The position numbers were made by a program, and so were the translations under genes. A stretch of 64,000 bases of DNA, from contig NZ_JPRM01000003.1 in NCBI RefSeq assembly GCF_000737695.1, positions 248,001 through 312,000 on the forward strand, in the 5' to 3' direction. The DNA is from Flavobacterium hydatis. Lineage in GTDB: Bacteria; Bacteroidota; Bacteroidia; Flavobacteriales; Flavobacteriaceae. The number at the start of each line of letters is the position of its first letter. Position 1 is the first letter of the stretch. The notes under the pieces are model-generated. The model was not told the DNA's origin, searched no databases, and saw only the letters and a list, made by a program, of their open reading frames with translations. This document shows positions 1 through 10,475 of the stretch, piece after piece.

Positions 1-3000
1 TAACGTTAATGTATGATCACCTGCTGCTAAATTAGGAACATTTACAATAATTGTAGTAGATCCTGTAGTAGGCGTTGTACCTGTTACTGCTGTTCCTCCG
101 TCAATATCATAAGAATAACGAACATTATTACCTAAGTCTTTGATAGTAAACTTCGCAGAACCATCTGTACTTCCTAAACAAGAAATATTATTTACTACTT
201 CTTCATCTATTACTATTGGTATTAATTTTTTAATAGTATGAGGGAATGAGAATGTACATTTATTAGCATCTCTTACTGTAAATGTATAAGTACCCGGAGC
301 TAAATCTTTGAATGTATCCTCTGGCTGCCAAGCTCTAAATCCTGTTGGTACAGTTATGGAATATTCATATGGTCCTTTTCCTCCTGTTACGCTTGTAATT
401 GTAACATCTACTAAATTAGATGGACATTTAAGATCTGTATTTTTAATAACCATAGCTGTAATAGGAACTAAATCTAAAATAGTTCCTGCATCCTTAGTTA
501 TAGTACATCCTTTGCTATCAGTAATTGTAACTGAATATGTTCCACCTGTAGTTAAATCTTTAAATATACCTGTAGTATTTGTTGCTACTACTGTAGTAAC
601 TCCGCCTTTGGTTATCTTTAATACGTAAGTATAAGTAGTACCATTTCCACCTGTTGCCGAAGCTGTAATTATAGCTTTGGTTTCGCAAGTGTATGGTGTA
701 GATATAGTAACTGTAGGTGTTATCACATCTGGTTGTGTAATATCAACTTCTACTTCTCCTGTACAACCATTAGTATCTTTTACATAAAATTTATGTTTTC
801 CTAAAGTTAAACCTGAAAAATTAGGAGAGCTTGTAAATCCTGTTGTAGGTTTATCGCTAAACTCATAATCACCTGTTCCGTCGTGGCCAGTTAATACTAC
901 TGAACCATCAGACAATCCGTTACAGCTAATGTTTGTTGGTACAGCTGTAACTGTTGGGTTTGTAATAGAAGCTATATTACCTTCTACAGTTGTTTTACAT
1001 TTATTTTTATCGGTAATTTCAAAAGTATATTTACCCGCAACAGTCGTAGTATATGTGAATTTTGGACCTGCAATAGTTCCTACGCTAGCATATACTGGGT
1101 TACCTAAATTATCTTTAACGATATAACTAAATGGAGTTGTACCTCCTTTAATTGTTACTTCAATCTTAGCTTCTTTTGGATCAATACAAGTTAATGAACT
1201 TGTCGTATTTGCATCTGCTGTAAGCAAAGCATTAATTTTTTGGCTAATAACTGTAGCTTCACAACCATAAGAATCTGTTATTACAAATGTATAATCTCCT
1301 GTTGCTTTTGCCTCATATGTAAATGAAGTAGCAGGTGCTGGAACAGGCACTTTTGCTTCTAATGCACCTGTATTATATTTAACCTGATAAAAGTAAGGAG
1401 CTACTCCGCCAGTAATATTAACTGTTATTGTTGCTACTTTTCCGTCAAAACATAAACCTGTATTATCAGCAATTTCAGCTTTTGGCGCTACTGGTTCATC
1501 AATAACCAAAGGCGTGTCTTTGTCATCTAAACAACCGTTTTTATCTTTACCCGAAACAATATATGTTCCTGGTTTAACATCTGTTAATATTCCGTTAGAT
1601 GGGAAAGTAACTACGTTAGGTGGTGTTGCCGAATCTGTAAGTGTAAATGTATAGTCTTTTGTTCCTCCTTTTCCACTAGCAGTAACTGTAGCACCTACAG
1701 AACATTTAGCTACAGTAGCTTTTGCATCTACTTCAAACTTATCAGGTGATCCAATTGTAGGGTTAAGAGTAAAATCACAACCTACTGAAGTAGCATCATA
1801 ACGAACCTTAACAACATGAGGACCTTCTCCTAAACCAGAAACAATAGTCTCTTCTTGTTTAGAAACTCTCCAAGGAAGAACTCCATCTATTAAATACTCA
1901 AAACCATTGGTAGTATCAAAATTAGATGCAACTATAGTTAAACTTCCGTCTTTATTTCCTTTACATTTTGTATCAATAACATCTTTAACATCTGCCGTGA
2001 ATTTTTTATTAGGGTCAACAATAACCTTAAATTCTTTAGTAGATAAACATGATTTTGGTAATTGATAAACAGAAATATCATCTATTACTACGTCGTTACC
2101 ATTTGTATCACGCACATTAGAACGAATGATAAATCGCAATGATTTATTATCTCCTGGATCAAGAGTCATTGGTGTTTTTGGATATTGTTCCCATAAGTTG
2201 TCAGGGCTTGTTCTAGGAATTTTACCTGTCGCAAACCAAGAAATTTCTTTACCTGATGCATCAATCAAAGCAATTCTTAAATCTGGATCAGCTTTTCCTG
2301 CTCCAAATTTCATTAAATTCATTGCAAAGAATTCGAAATTTATAGGTTGATTTGGAATAATATCATTGATTTGTTTTTCGTACAAAATAGTAGTTACTGG
2401 TATTTTATCTCCAATATTAACTACAAGGAATCTACCATCTGAAACAGTTCCGTTACTTGTGTGATCTTTAGGAAGTACCCAAGACCATCCAAGATGATTA
2501 GGATGTAAAGCACTTGTAACAGCATAATCACCATCATTTATATTAAATGCACCATTACAATATGTTGCAGGCTGTCCTTCTAGTTGTCTTTCAAAACAAT
2601 AGTAAGTAGTATTGATTCCTGGAGAAGTCGTAGATGGACCTGTACCAAAATCTTCTTTTAATAAATGGCTATATGTTGGTACTGAAACCAATTTATATCT
2701 TACAGATATTATATGTGGAGTTCCTGGAACTGATGGTGGTACATTTACAAAAACATTTGATGGGGTATTTGTATTAACTTTTCCATTAAGTAAATATTCA
2801 TACTCATAATTAGCTCCACCACTATTTGTAACTGTAACTGTTGTTGATGCGTTTCCATCACAATTAAAAGTTGGTGTTGAAACCTCAATTGTAGGATCAG
2901 CAGGTTTTTCATCTAAGATAATTCCTTCCATTGCGTAAGGACAACCTGGCGCTGGTGAACTATCTTTAATATAAAAAGTATATGGTGTAGTGCTTGGGTT

Positions 3001-6000
3001 AATATAGGCTTCATTTGAATCTTGCCAATTAACACCTCCGTCAAAACTATACTTATAAGGAGGAATTCCTCCTTGAGCATTCGTGATTCTAACTTTACCT
3101 TGTTTTTCAAATCCTGCTAGTCCACAACCAGATAACTCTGCTACACCAGCTGTCGCAGTAACTTTTGTTGCTGGTGCTGTTATTGTAATTTTTACAGATT
3201 CATCAAAACAATCTACTTTGTCATAAGTATATTTTACTACAACATCGTAATCGCCTGCCGCTAAATTTTTAATTGGAGAAATGGTACTAAATGGTCCAGC
3301 AAGTCCATTAATGCTATACGATACTGTATAGTCTGAGGTAGCTGGAGTTAAAGTAAATGAGATTTCACCATCTTTACTTCCATAACAATTAATGTTTTTC
3401 TGATCAATCTTAACGGTTGGTCTTATTAAATCTGGAACAGTGATAGTAGGAATTGTAACACTACATCCTGCAGCATCTATAACAACTATATCGTATGTTC
3501 CTGCTTTTGTTATTGGAATCGCTGGATCAGTTAAAGCAATTTTTGATCCATTAACATAATAATAATAAAAATCTGGGAATCCTGCTACAGGTGTTCCTCC
3601 TGTTGCTACTACTGTAATCACACCATCGTTACAAGTAAGAGGTGTTGTAATACTAGCTTTAGCATCTAATTTATTATCATTAATTGTAACTCTTTCTGTT
3701 TTTGTACAACCATCTTTTGTAGTAATTACGACATCGTATACACCTGGTGCAATACCTTCAAAAAGATTAAAATTCTTAGGAGCAACTATTTTTCCTGAGT
3801 CTCCCTTTATGTCTCCTGTTGCTACTTCTTTAACTATAAATTGATACCATCCGTCTACTCCAGTAACTGTCGCTTTGATAGTTCCTCCTTTTCCAGCGCA
3901 ACTTGGATCTGTAGTATCTATTTTTGTTTTAAAAGTTTTCTCTATAATTGTAACATCTACAGTATACTCACATTTTTCGAATGTATTATCTACTGCTTTT
4001 GTTTTTATATGAACTAGATATCTTCCTGCTGGAACATCATCGAAAACATTTGAATCTTGGTAAGGTTTTACGCCATCCAAACTATATTGATATCCGAATC
4101 CATCATTTGGTTTAGGATTTGTAACTGTAATGCTTCCTTTTGTGTCACAAACAATATCTTGTTTGATCGCTGTAGCTTCCAATACACTTTGAGTCACATC
4201 AAAATAATAGATATTTTCACATGTATTATTATAGGTAACTACAAGTCTAAAAGTTCCTGCTCTATTAACAGTATATGTTGGTCCTGTTGCAATCTCTGTC
4301 CAATTTTTTGCAGTTACATCCGGACAACTATCATCTAAAGTTCCTGGTCGTGGATCTTTAGTTTCTTGCCAAACTATACTAGATGCACCTTCGATTTTAG
4401 TATCAATAAATTTGGTTGCCGTTTTACCGCATAAAAATATTTTTGGAAATGGCTTACCATCATTAACACATGCATAAGGTAATTTAGGTGTTGCTGTTGA
4501 TTTTGGATCAATATTATCTGCATAAGTATTAATGGGATTATCATTAATATTTACATTATACTCCTTAACAATAAATGTTTGAGTTATTCCTTTACAAGGA
4601 GCTCCTGCAGTAGTAACCACAGTATATTTACCTGGTTTAGTAACTGTAACTTCTTGGTTGTTTCCTCCAAAAATAACTCCGTTAGGATCTTTCCATACAT
4701 AAGTAGTATACCCTCCTCCAGCTTTTAGTTTAACTGTACCACACAAGTATAACGTTTGCTCAAATGTACATTTATCTAAACCGATAAGGAAGTTAGTAGC
4801 TGTAGGCGTACCAACATTACAACCTTCCTCTGAATCAAGACTTCCTTCACCAAAAGTATTTTTATTAATAACTCCGTTATATTTTGAAATAGCGGTATTC
4901 TTAATAAGATTGGAACAAGCATCTGTTAGAGCATCACAATCTTTAACTGTCTTTACTCTAAACGTTAAAGTAGTAATACCGCTTTTCTTTATAACTAGAA
5001 CTGGATCTACATTAAATACAATAGTTCTTGTAGCAGCATTATAAGAACCTACTGTTACCCCTGTTGGTAAATCTATAAAATCGGTTTTTTCGTCAAAAAT
5101 AATATTATTAGGTAAAACATCTGTAATTGTAAAGTTTACTGCATCGTCATTTCCTTTATTCTGGAAACTTATTTCATATTTTAATTCAGTATCGATACTG
5201 ATGTCCTTACCTGCTGCATCATAATATTTACCCTTATCATCTTTTGTGAAAACTTTTTTCAGAAGTACAATCCTTGGAGCAATAATTTCAACTGCAAAAG
5301 CATTAAAATAATAAAAATAAAGATCCTGATCACTTCCTAGACTTATGATTGCCGAGGTATCTCCATTTTTAATTACAGAACCTCCTGGGTATTGAGTGGT
5401 TGGATCGTTTTTTACTTCAAATACCCCCGCATCAAATCCTAATGTATTGGAACTATTGAGATCTCTATCCTTTAAGATAGTCCCCATTGAAGTAACAGAA
5501 CTGTTAAAGAAATTATCTTTTGTAACCCATTTTTTACCATTATAAAACGATTCCTGTGGTCTTTCCTGAGGTGTAGATTTTACCCCATTAATAGATAAAT
5601 AATCTCCTCCGATATCTAAATCTCCTTCCATTGCTGAAAAAGCAAATTTTGCTTTTACTTGACCCTCTGGGATTGTAGTAAATCCAGAAATTTTAATATC
5701 TAAATTATTTTTATCGTCAATAGCACTAAATCCATCAAATGAAGTAATCGCTTTTTCTGGTAAAGTAGCATTTTCGTATACAAAGAAAAGAGACCATCCT
5801 GCAGATAAACCTGTACCTCCACCAGTAGCACCAGCAGGTCTGTTAGTACCTTGTGCTGTAGAAATATTAGCTACGGAATAATACCCTTGAGGATTAGGCC
5901 TTGGTGTTTTAGTAAAATAATCTGTTACATTGGCATAACATGCATAAGGCAAACTAGTACCTATTTTAGTACCGTTTGCATCATAAATAACGGTACCATC

Positions 6001-6420
6001 TATATCAATATAGCTACCTCCAGGCATTTTAAATTTTACCTTGTCTATTGCTTCGGTACCTCTTGTAACTGCACTCCAGTAAAGTCCTACATATACGATT
6101 TTGGAACAAGCTGCATCAGGCAAGGTCAACTTAGCCTTACTTGAATTAAAAATACCAGTACCTCCATCAACATTAACATATTTCATGTCGAAACTGCTAT
6201 TCTGATCCCGGTCGTTAAAGGGTACATTTGGACCATCACCACCCCACCAACTTCTAGAATCCCTATTCAGAACGCTATTTCCAATCAAGAGAATGTCTCC
6301 TCTTAAGTTTTTATTATTGTAGCGAATATCAAAACTTTTATAATTTTGAGAATAAGAAATAATGCTCTGTAAGAAGATCAAAGCAAATAACGTAATTTTT
6401 ACAATAGTAGGTTTTTTCAT
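1..6420 (-). CDS. sprB: SprB-like giant cell-surface adhesin (N-terminal 2140 codons, partial)
   Basis: The frame is open from ATG 6420 to the left edge, so the C-terminus is missing. Residues 1-26 are a signal peptide ending ISYSQ. An N-terminal globular region runs to about 360, then a DUF11-like domain (about 375-490, with YEISFQNKGNDDAVNFTITD). From about 690 onward there is a long series of Cys-containing immunoglobulin-like units of about 85 residues that match SprB repeats, for example INCYGSKDGEISF. A jelly-roll-like module interrupts them at about 1250-1445. In F. johnsoniae, SprB is a mobile adhesin of about 6500 residues, secreted by the type IX system and moved by the gliding motor. 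The upstream order sprC-like, sprD-like fits that operon as I recall it. The family is clear; orthology to SprB rather than a paralogue is inferred, and sprF should lie off the left edge. Confidence 0.7.
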   Translation of the reverse strand, partial: MKKPTIVKITLFALIFLQSIISYSQNYKSFDIRYNNKNLRGDILLIGNSVLNRDSRSWWGGDGPNVPFNDRDQNSSFDMKYVNVDGGTGIFNSSKAKLTLPDAACSKIVYVGLYWSAVTRGTEAIDKVKFKMPGGSYIDIDGTVIYDANGTKIGTSLPYACYANVTDYFTKTPRPNPQGYYSVANISTAQGTNRPAGATGGGTGLSAGWSLFFVYENATLPEKAITSFDGFSAIDDKNNLDIKISGFTTIPEGQVKAKFAFSAMEGDLDIGGDYLSINGVKSTPQERPQESFYNGKKWVTKDNFFNSSVTSMGTILKDRDLNSSNTLGFDAGVFEVKNDPTTQYPGGSVIKNGDTSAIISLGSDQDLYFYYFNAFAVEIIAPRIVLLKKVFTKDDKGKYYDAAGKDISIDTELKYEISFQNKGNDDAVNFTITDVLPNNIIFDEKTDFIDLPTGVTVGSYNAATRTIVFNVDPVLVIKKSGITTLTFRVKTVKDCDALTDACSNLIKNTAISKYNGVINKNTFGEGSLDSEEGCNVGTPTATNFLIGLDKCTFEQTLYLCGTVKLKAGGGYTTYVWKDPNGVIFGGNNQEVTVTKPGKYTVVTTAGAPCKGITQTFIVKEYNVNINDNPINTYADNIDPKSTATPKLPYACVNDGKPFPKIFLCGKTATKFIDTKIEGASSIVWQETKDPRPGTLDDSCPDVTAKNWTEIATGPTYTVNRAGTFRLVVTYNNTCENIYYFDVTQSVLEATAIKQDIVCDTKGSITVTNPKPNDGFGYQYSLDGVKPYQDSNVFDDVPAGRYLVHIKTKAVDNTFEKCEYTVDVTIIEKTFKTKIDTTDPSCAGKGGTIKATVTGVDGWYQFIVKEVATGDIKGDSGKIVAPKNFNLFEGIAPGVYDVVITTKDGCTKTERVTINDNKLDAKASITTPLTCNDGVITVVATGGTPVAGFPDFYYYYVNGSKIALTDPAIPITKAGTYDIVVIDAAGCSVTIPTITVPDLIRPTVKIDQKNINCYGSKDGEISFTLTPATSDYTVSYSINGLAGPFSTISPIKNLAAGDYDVVVKYTYDKVDCFDESVKITITAPATKVTATAGVAELSGCGLAGFEKQGKVRITNAQGGIPPYKYSFDGGVNWQDSNEAYINPSTTPYTFYIKDSSPAPGCPYAMEGIILDEKPADPTIEVSTPTFNCDGNASTTVTVTNSGGANYEYEYLLNGKVNTNTPSNVFVNVPPSVPGTPHIISVRYKLVSVPTYSHLLKEDFGTGPSTTSPGINTTYYCFERQLEGQPATYCNGAFNINDGDYAVTSALHPNHLGWSWVLPKDHTSNGTVSDGRFLVVNIGDKIPVTTILYEKQINDIIPNQPINFEFFAMNLMKFGAGKADPDLRIALIDASGKEISWFATGKIPRTSPDNLWEQYPKTPMTLDPGDNKSLRFIIRSNVRDTNGNDVVIDDISVYQLPKSCLSTKEFKVIVDPNKKFTADVKDVIDTKCKGNKDGSLTIVASNFDTTNGFEYLIDGVLPWRVSKQEETIVSGLGEGPHVVKVRYDATSVGCDFTLNPTIGSPDKFEVDAKATVAKCSVGATVTASGKGGTKDYTFTLTDSATPPNVVTFPSNGILTDVKPGTYIVSGKDKNGCLDDKDTPLVIDEPVAPKAEIADNTGLCFDGKVATITVNITGGVAPYFYQVKYNTGALEAKVPVPAPATSFTYEAKATGDYTFVITDSYGCEATVISQKINALLTADANTTSSLTCIDPKEAKIEVTIKGGTTPFSYIVKDNLGNPVYASVGTIAGPKFTYTTTVAGKYTFEITDKNKCKTTVEGNIASITNPTVTAVPTNISCNGLSDGSVVLTGHDGTGDYEFSDKPTTGFTSSPNFSGLTLGKHKFYVKDTNGCTGEVEVDITQPDVITPTVTISTPYTCETKAIITASATGGNGTTYTYVLKITKGGVTTVVATNTTGIFKDLTTGGTYSVTITDSKGCTITKDAGTILDLVPITAMVIKNTDLKCPSNLVDVTITSVTGGKGPYEYSITVPTGFRAWQPEDTFKDLAPGTYTFTVRDANKCTFSFPHTIKKLIPIVIDEEVVNNISCLGSTDGSAKFTIKDLGNNVRYSYDIDGGTAVTGTTPTTGSTTIIVNVPNLAAGDHTLTL

Positions 6421-6577
6421 GGTATTTTCTATTTAATCATTTGCAATGCTTTCCTAAATGGGGGGTCCAGGAAAACAAGACAAATGGCACTCTAAAAATT
6501 TATTCAGTAGCATGCACTTCTAAAAAACTAGAAGTTCCCTTGCATACTTATTCTTATAATTTTATACAATAATTGTA
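6421..6577 (-). other. sprD-sprB intergenic leader with small hairpin
   Basis: This 157-bp gap separates the SprD-like stop from the SprB-like start. It holds a 7-bp inverted repeat (ACTTCTA 6516-6522, TAGAAGT 6529-6535) with no T tract on the minus strand, so it is not a clear terminator. Read-through or processing between the two genes is possible. I see no TAnnTTTG element. Confidence 0.3.
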
Positions 6578-9500
6578 TTATTCATTTTCAACTTTTACAA
6601 TAGACATTTTTCCGTTGTATGGTTTATTCCCTTTTGATTCCAATGCTTTACTGGCATCTTGCAAATTGTCATACTTATCGTAATAGATGTAATATTTACT
6701 TGCACTTACATTGTAAAAGAAATTAATATCCGATTGTCCTGCAGAAACTGCTTTGGTCAAAAATTCATCTCTTTTATCTGTGCTACTATGTACAGCAATA
6801 ATCAAATAATAACCACTTGCAGCGTTTTTAACGTTCTTGATAATTTGCATATTCGATTGTTCATCGCCATAATCAAAATCATTTGCAGTTAATGGTTTAC
6901 TACTTGGTCTTGTCGTTTCTTTTATACGTTTTAAAGTAGCAACATCTTGTTGGTAACGACCTTGGTCATTTTCGAATGCTGCACGCTTAATTCTACGTTT
7001 TTTCTCTATTTCGGTTTCTAGTTTAATTTTTTCTAAACTAGCGATCAAATCCGCATTAGATTTTTCTGCTCTTAATTGTTCTGCTTTTAAAGCTTCAATT
7101 TTGGCTAAATAACTTCTGTTAAGCTCATCATTTTTATTTGGTACCTTTTTAAGTCGCTCATTATACAAATTCGTTAATCTAGACAACGCATCTTTCTGTT
7201 CCTTGTTAACTTGTGCTATTTGTAATTTTAATGCCTCTAACTCGCTATTTTCAGATGCTACGCTCTTAAATGGTTTCGGTTCTTTATATATTCCTTTTTC
7301 ACTTAAATCATTTTCTTCTCTAAGATCATCAAGGTCTTTTTGTTTTTTAGCAACTGTAGCTGTCAATTGGCTCAATAAATCCGTTTGTGTTTTATATGAA
7401 CTATCAAACACGCTGGTTAAATTTTCAATTGATTTAGCAGTTTCATCTTTAGCCGCATTTGCTGCTGCGTTTGATGCTGCAAGGGCAGCTGCTGCTTGTC
7501 TCGCTTTCAGTTCTTCATCTTGAGCTAATTTTGCTTTAAGCGCATCTGCATCAGCTTTGGCTTTTGCATCAGCGTCTAATTTAGCTTTCGCATCAGCATC
7601 AGCTTTCGTTTTAGCATCGGCTGCCAATTTAGCTTGTAAAGCAATTGCGTCGGCTTTTGCCTTAGCATCTGCTGCTAATTGAGCATCTGCATCAGCTTTA
7701 GCTTTAAGTTTGGCTTCAGCAGCTTCTTTTGCTTGTAATGCTGCAGCATCGGCTTTTGCTTTTGCATCGGCTGCTAGTTTAGCCTTCGCTTCGGTATCAG
7801 CTTTCGCTTTCGCACTAGCAGCTTCTTTTGCTAATAATGCTACTGCATCGGCTTTTGCTTTTGCGTCGGCGGCTAGTTTAGCTTGAAGTGCAATTGCATC
7901 GGCTTTTGCTTTTAATTTTGCTTCGGCAGCTAGTTTTGCTTGTAATGCATCAGATTCCGCTTTTGCTTTTGCATCAGCATCAATAATTGCTTTTAATTCA
8001 GCTGCTTCAGTTTTGGCCTTAGCATCGGCTTTTATTTTAGCATCAGCATCAAGTTTTGCCTGAATTGCATCTGCATCAGCTTTAGCTTTTGCATCGGCTG
8101 CTAGTTTTATTTTAAGTGCTTCGGCAGCATCGGCTTTTGCTTTTGCATCAGCAGCTAGCTTAGCGTCGGCATCAGCTTTAGCCTTAGCATCAGCATCTAA
8201 TTTTGATTGTAATGCAGTAGCATCAACTTTTACTTTAGTATCTGCAGCTAGTTTTGCTTGTAATGCGGCGGCATCGGCTTTAGCTTTTGCATCAGCAGCT
8301 AATTTTGCTTGTAATGCATCAGCGTCTGCTTTTACTTTTGCATCAGCTGCAAGTTTCGCTTGAAGTGCATCAGCGTCTGCTTTAGCTTTTGCATCTGCAG
8401 CTAGTTTCGCTTGAAGTGCATCAGCGTCGGCTTTAGCTTTTGCGTCTGCAGCAAGTTTCGCTTGTAATGCATCAGCGTCTGCTTTAGCTTTTGCATCTGC
8501 AGCTAGTTTAGCTTGAAGTGCGGCAGCATCAGCTTTGGCTTTATTATCGGCTGCTAGTTTCGCTTGTAACGCATCGGCATCTGCTTTAGCTTTTGCATCT
8601 GCAGCTAGTTTCGCCTGTAATGCATCAGCGTCGGCTTTAGCTTTTGCATCTGCAGCAAGTTTTGCTTGTAATGCAGCAGCGTCAGCTTTGGCTTTATTAT
8701 CAGCTGCTAGTTTCGCTTGTAATGCATCGGCATCAGCTTTAGCTTTTGCGTCTGCAGCTAGTTTTGCTTGTAATGCGGCAGCATCAGCTTTGGCTTTATT
8801 ATCGGCAGCTAGTTTTGCTTGTAGAGCGGCAGCATCAGCTTTAGCTTTATTATCAGCTGCTAGTTTTGCTTGTAATGCAGCAGCATCAGCTTTGGCTTTA
8901 TTATCGGCAGCTAGTTTTGCTTGTAGAGCGGCAGCATCAGCTTTAGCTTTATTATCAGCAGCTAGTTTTGCTTGTAATGCGGCAGCATCAGCTTTGGCTT
9001 TATTATCGGCAGCTAGTTTTGCTTGTAGAGCGGCAGCATCAGCTTTAGCTTTATTATCAGCAGCTAGTTTTGCTTGTAATGCGGCAGCATCAGCTTTGGC
9101 TTTATTATCAGCTGCTAGTTTTGCTTGTAGAGCGGCAGCATCAGCTTTGGCTTTATTATCGGCTGCTAATTTTGCTTTAGCATCTGCATCAACTTTAGTT
9201 TTACCGTCAGATGAAAGTGCTTTTGTTTTAAGTGCTTCTGCATCTGCTTTAGACTTAGCAGCTTCTAGTTTTGCAGCTTCTATTCTAGCTTGTGCTTCAG
9301 CATCGGCTTTTGCTTTATTATCAGCAGCCAGCTTAATTTTTGCTTCAGCATCAGCTTTTAATTTTGCTTGTGCTTCTAATCTTGCCTGAATTGCAGCTGC
9401 ATCTGCTTTTGCTTTTGCTTCTGCAGCAAGTTTTGCTTTTGTTGCTCCATCTGTTTTTACGACAGGAGTTGTAGTTGTTTTGGCTGGTGCCACTTTTTTA

Positions 9501-10474
9501 ACCACAGTTGGTTCAATAAGTGCTCCTTCTTCTTCGTCATCTCCGTAATAGTAGTTTTTGCTTTTAAATTTATAAGCAATAACAAACTCATGAGAAGCTC
9601 CAAAATTAGAGAAGTTACCTGTGCCTTTTTCGTAGTTATATTCAATAGCAATTTTTGGTGTGATATTAACACCAAATCCTGCTGACATTCCGTATAATGT
9701 GTTGTAACCTGCTTGTGCCCAAAATCCTTTAGGGATAGCAATCATTGCTAATCCAGAAATAACCGTTTTGTCTTTCTTGAATTCAGATTTTAAAAGACCT
9801 GAGAATTTACTTCTGTCAAAAAAACCATAAGCATCAATATACCCCGTGTACATAAGGTGAACTTCTACAGCTTGCTCTGGATCTTCCTTTACCATTTCTG
9901 AAGTGGCAAAATTATATAGCAATAAATTGTTAATAGATAAACCAACATCCAAAAATGCGTTACCGTAGTTAAAACCTGGGTTAATCGTAATAAGTGAATT
10001 TGATGGAATATCATCGATATTAAGATTCATATCGTTTGAGATAATCTTTCCTTGATCTAATCCGCTTTTGTAAAAACCAACGTTTGCTCCAAAAGTAAGG
10101 TTACTATCTTCTTGCAATACTACGTTGTGAGCAAAGTTTCCTAAGATTCCAAAAGTAGTCATAAGACCATAGTTTTGTTGGAATAAACCAACTCCTATAC
10201 CTTCATTTTCTCTAAATCTTCCTGAGTAACTAAATAAATATGTTTGCGGTGCATTATCAAATTGTACCCACTGACGCTTGTTATAAAAACTCACATAAGA
10301 GTTTTGTTCACGAACAAAACTGAACGCAGGGTTAATAATATATCTATTAAATTTTAATGAATTTCTAATTGGTATTGAAAACGAAACAACTCCATCCCCT
10401 TTGACATTGTCTTGAGAATAGAGTACATGTGTTGAGCCGTAAAGAAAAGTAACGAATAGTAGTATTTTCTTCAT
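6578..10474 (-). CDS. sprD: SprD-like protein: PorP/SprF barrel, TolA-like A/K/D repeats, C-terminal SPOR-like domain
   Basis: The protein has 1298 residues and a signal peptide (about 1-20, ending LYSQ). Residues 25-305 look like a PorP/SprF outer-membrane protein of the type IX secretion family (INPAFSFVREQNSYVSFYNKRQWVQF near the start, split here by the usual YNKRQW motif). Residues 345-990 are Ala/Lys/Asp/Gln-rich; about 19 near-perfect 17-residue units (LAADNKAKADAAALQAK and variants) lie at about 430-760, resembling the long helix of TolA. A charged coiled coil follows (about 1000-1190), then a SPOR-like end (SGYYLIIAVHSSTDKRDEF). It starts 1 bp after the SprC-like stop, so the genes are probably co-translated. 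By position it matches sprD of the F. johnsoniae sprC-sprD-sprB-sprF operon. It likely helps to present or anchor the adhesin. Confidence 0.68.
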   Translation of the reverse strand: MKKILLFVTFLYGSTHVLYSQDNVKGDGVVSFSIPIRNSLKFNRYIINPAFSFVREQNSYVSFYNKRQWVQFDNAPQTYLFSYSGRFRENEGIGVGLFQQNYGLMTTFGILGNFAHNVVLQEDSNLTFGANVGFYKSGLDQGKIISNDMNLNIDDIPSNSLITINPGFNYGNAFLDVGLSINNLLLYNFATSEMVKEDPEQAVEVHLMYTGYIDAYGFFDRSKFSGLLKSEFKKDKTVISGLAMIAIPKGFWAQAGYNTLYGMSAGFGVNITPKIAIEYNYEKGTGNFSNFGASHEFVIAYKFKSKNYYYGDDEEEGALIEPTVVKKVAPAKTTTTPVVKTDGATKAKLAAEAKAKADAAAIQARLEAQAKLKADAEAKIKLAADNKAKADAEAQARIEAAKLEAAKSKADAEALKTKALSSDGKTKVDADAKAKLAADNKAKADAAALQAKLAADNKAKADAAALQAKLAADNKAKADAAALQAKLAADNKAKADAAALQAKLAADNKAKADAAALQAKLAADNKAKADAAALQAKLAADNKAKADAAALQAKLAADNKAKADAAALQAKLAADAKAKADADALQAKLAADNKAKADAAALQAKLAADAKAKADADALQAKLAADAKAKADADALQAKLAADNKAKADAAALQAKLAADAKAKADADALQAKLAADAKAKADADALQAKLAADAKAKADADALQAKLAADAKVKADADALQAKLAADAKAKADAAALQAKLAADTKVKVDATALQSKLDADAKAKADADAKLAADAKAKADAAEALKIKLAADAKAKADADAIQAKLDADAKIKADAKAKTEAAELKAIIDADAKAKAESDALQAKLAAEAKLKAKADAIALQAKLAADAKAKADAVALLAKEAASAKAKADTEAKAKLAADAKAKADAAALQAKEAAEAKLKAKADADAQLAADAKAKADAIALQAKLAADAKTKADADAKAKLDADAKAKADADALKAKLAQDEELKARQAAAALAASNAAANAAKDETAKSIENLTSVFDSSYKTQTDLLSQLTATVAKKQKDLDDLREENDLSEKGIYKEPKPFKSVASENSELEALKLQIAQVNKEQKDALSRLTNLYNERLKKVPNKNDELNRSYLAKIEALKAEQLRAEKSNADLIASLEKIKLETEIEKKRRIKRAAFENDQGRYQQDVATLKRIKETTRPSSKPLTANDFDYGDEQSNMQIIKNVKNAASGYYLIIAVHSSTDKRDEFLTKAVSAGQSDINFFYNVSASKYYIYYDKYDNLQDASKALESKGNKPYNGKMSIVKVENE
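8200..9190 (-). repeat. 51-bp minisatellite inside the sprD-like gene
   Basis: About 19 tandem 51-bp units encode the 17-residue repeat. At 8810-9170 the units are almost identical and alternate between two versions (GTAATGC and GTAGAGC variants), giving a 102-bp higher-order period. This indicates recent duplication of a dimer. The opposite strand is also open here, as a by-product of the repeat composition. Confidence 0.9.
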
Positions 10475-10475
10475 A

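Noticed and set aside
8535..9389. Long plus-strand ORF (284 codons) rich in Ala/Ser/Phe/Leu opposite the sprD-like repeat.
   Set aside because: It exists only because the minisatellite has no stop codons on that strand; it has no start context or family and is a shadow of the sprD-like gene.
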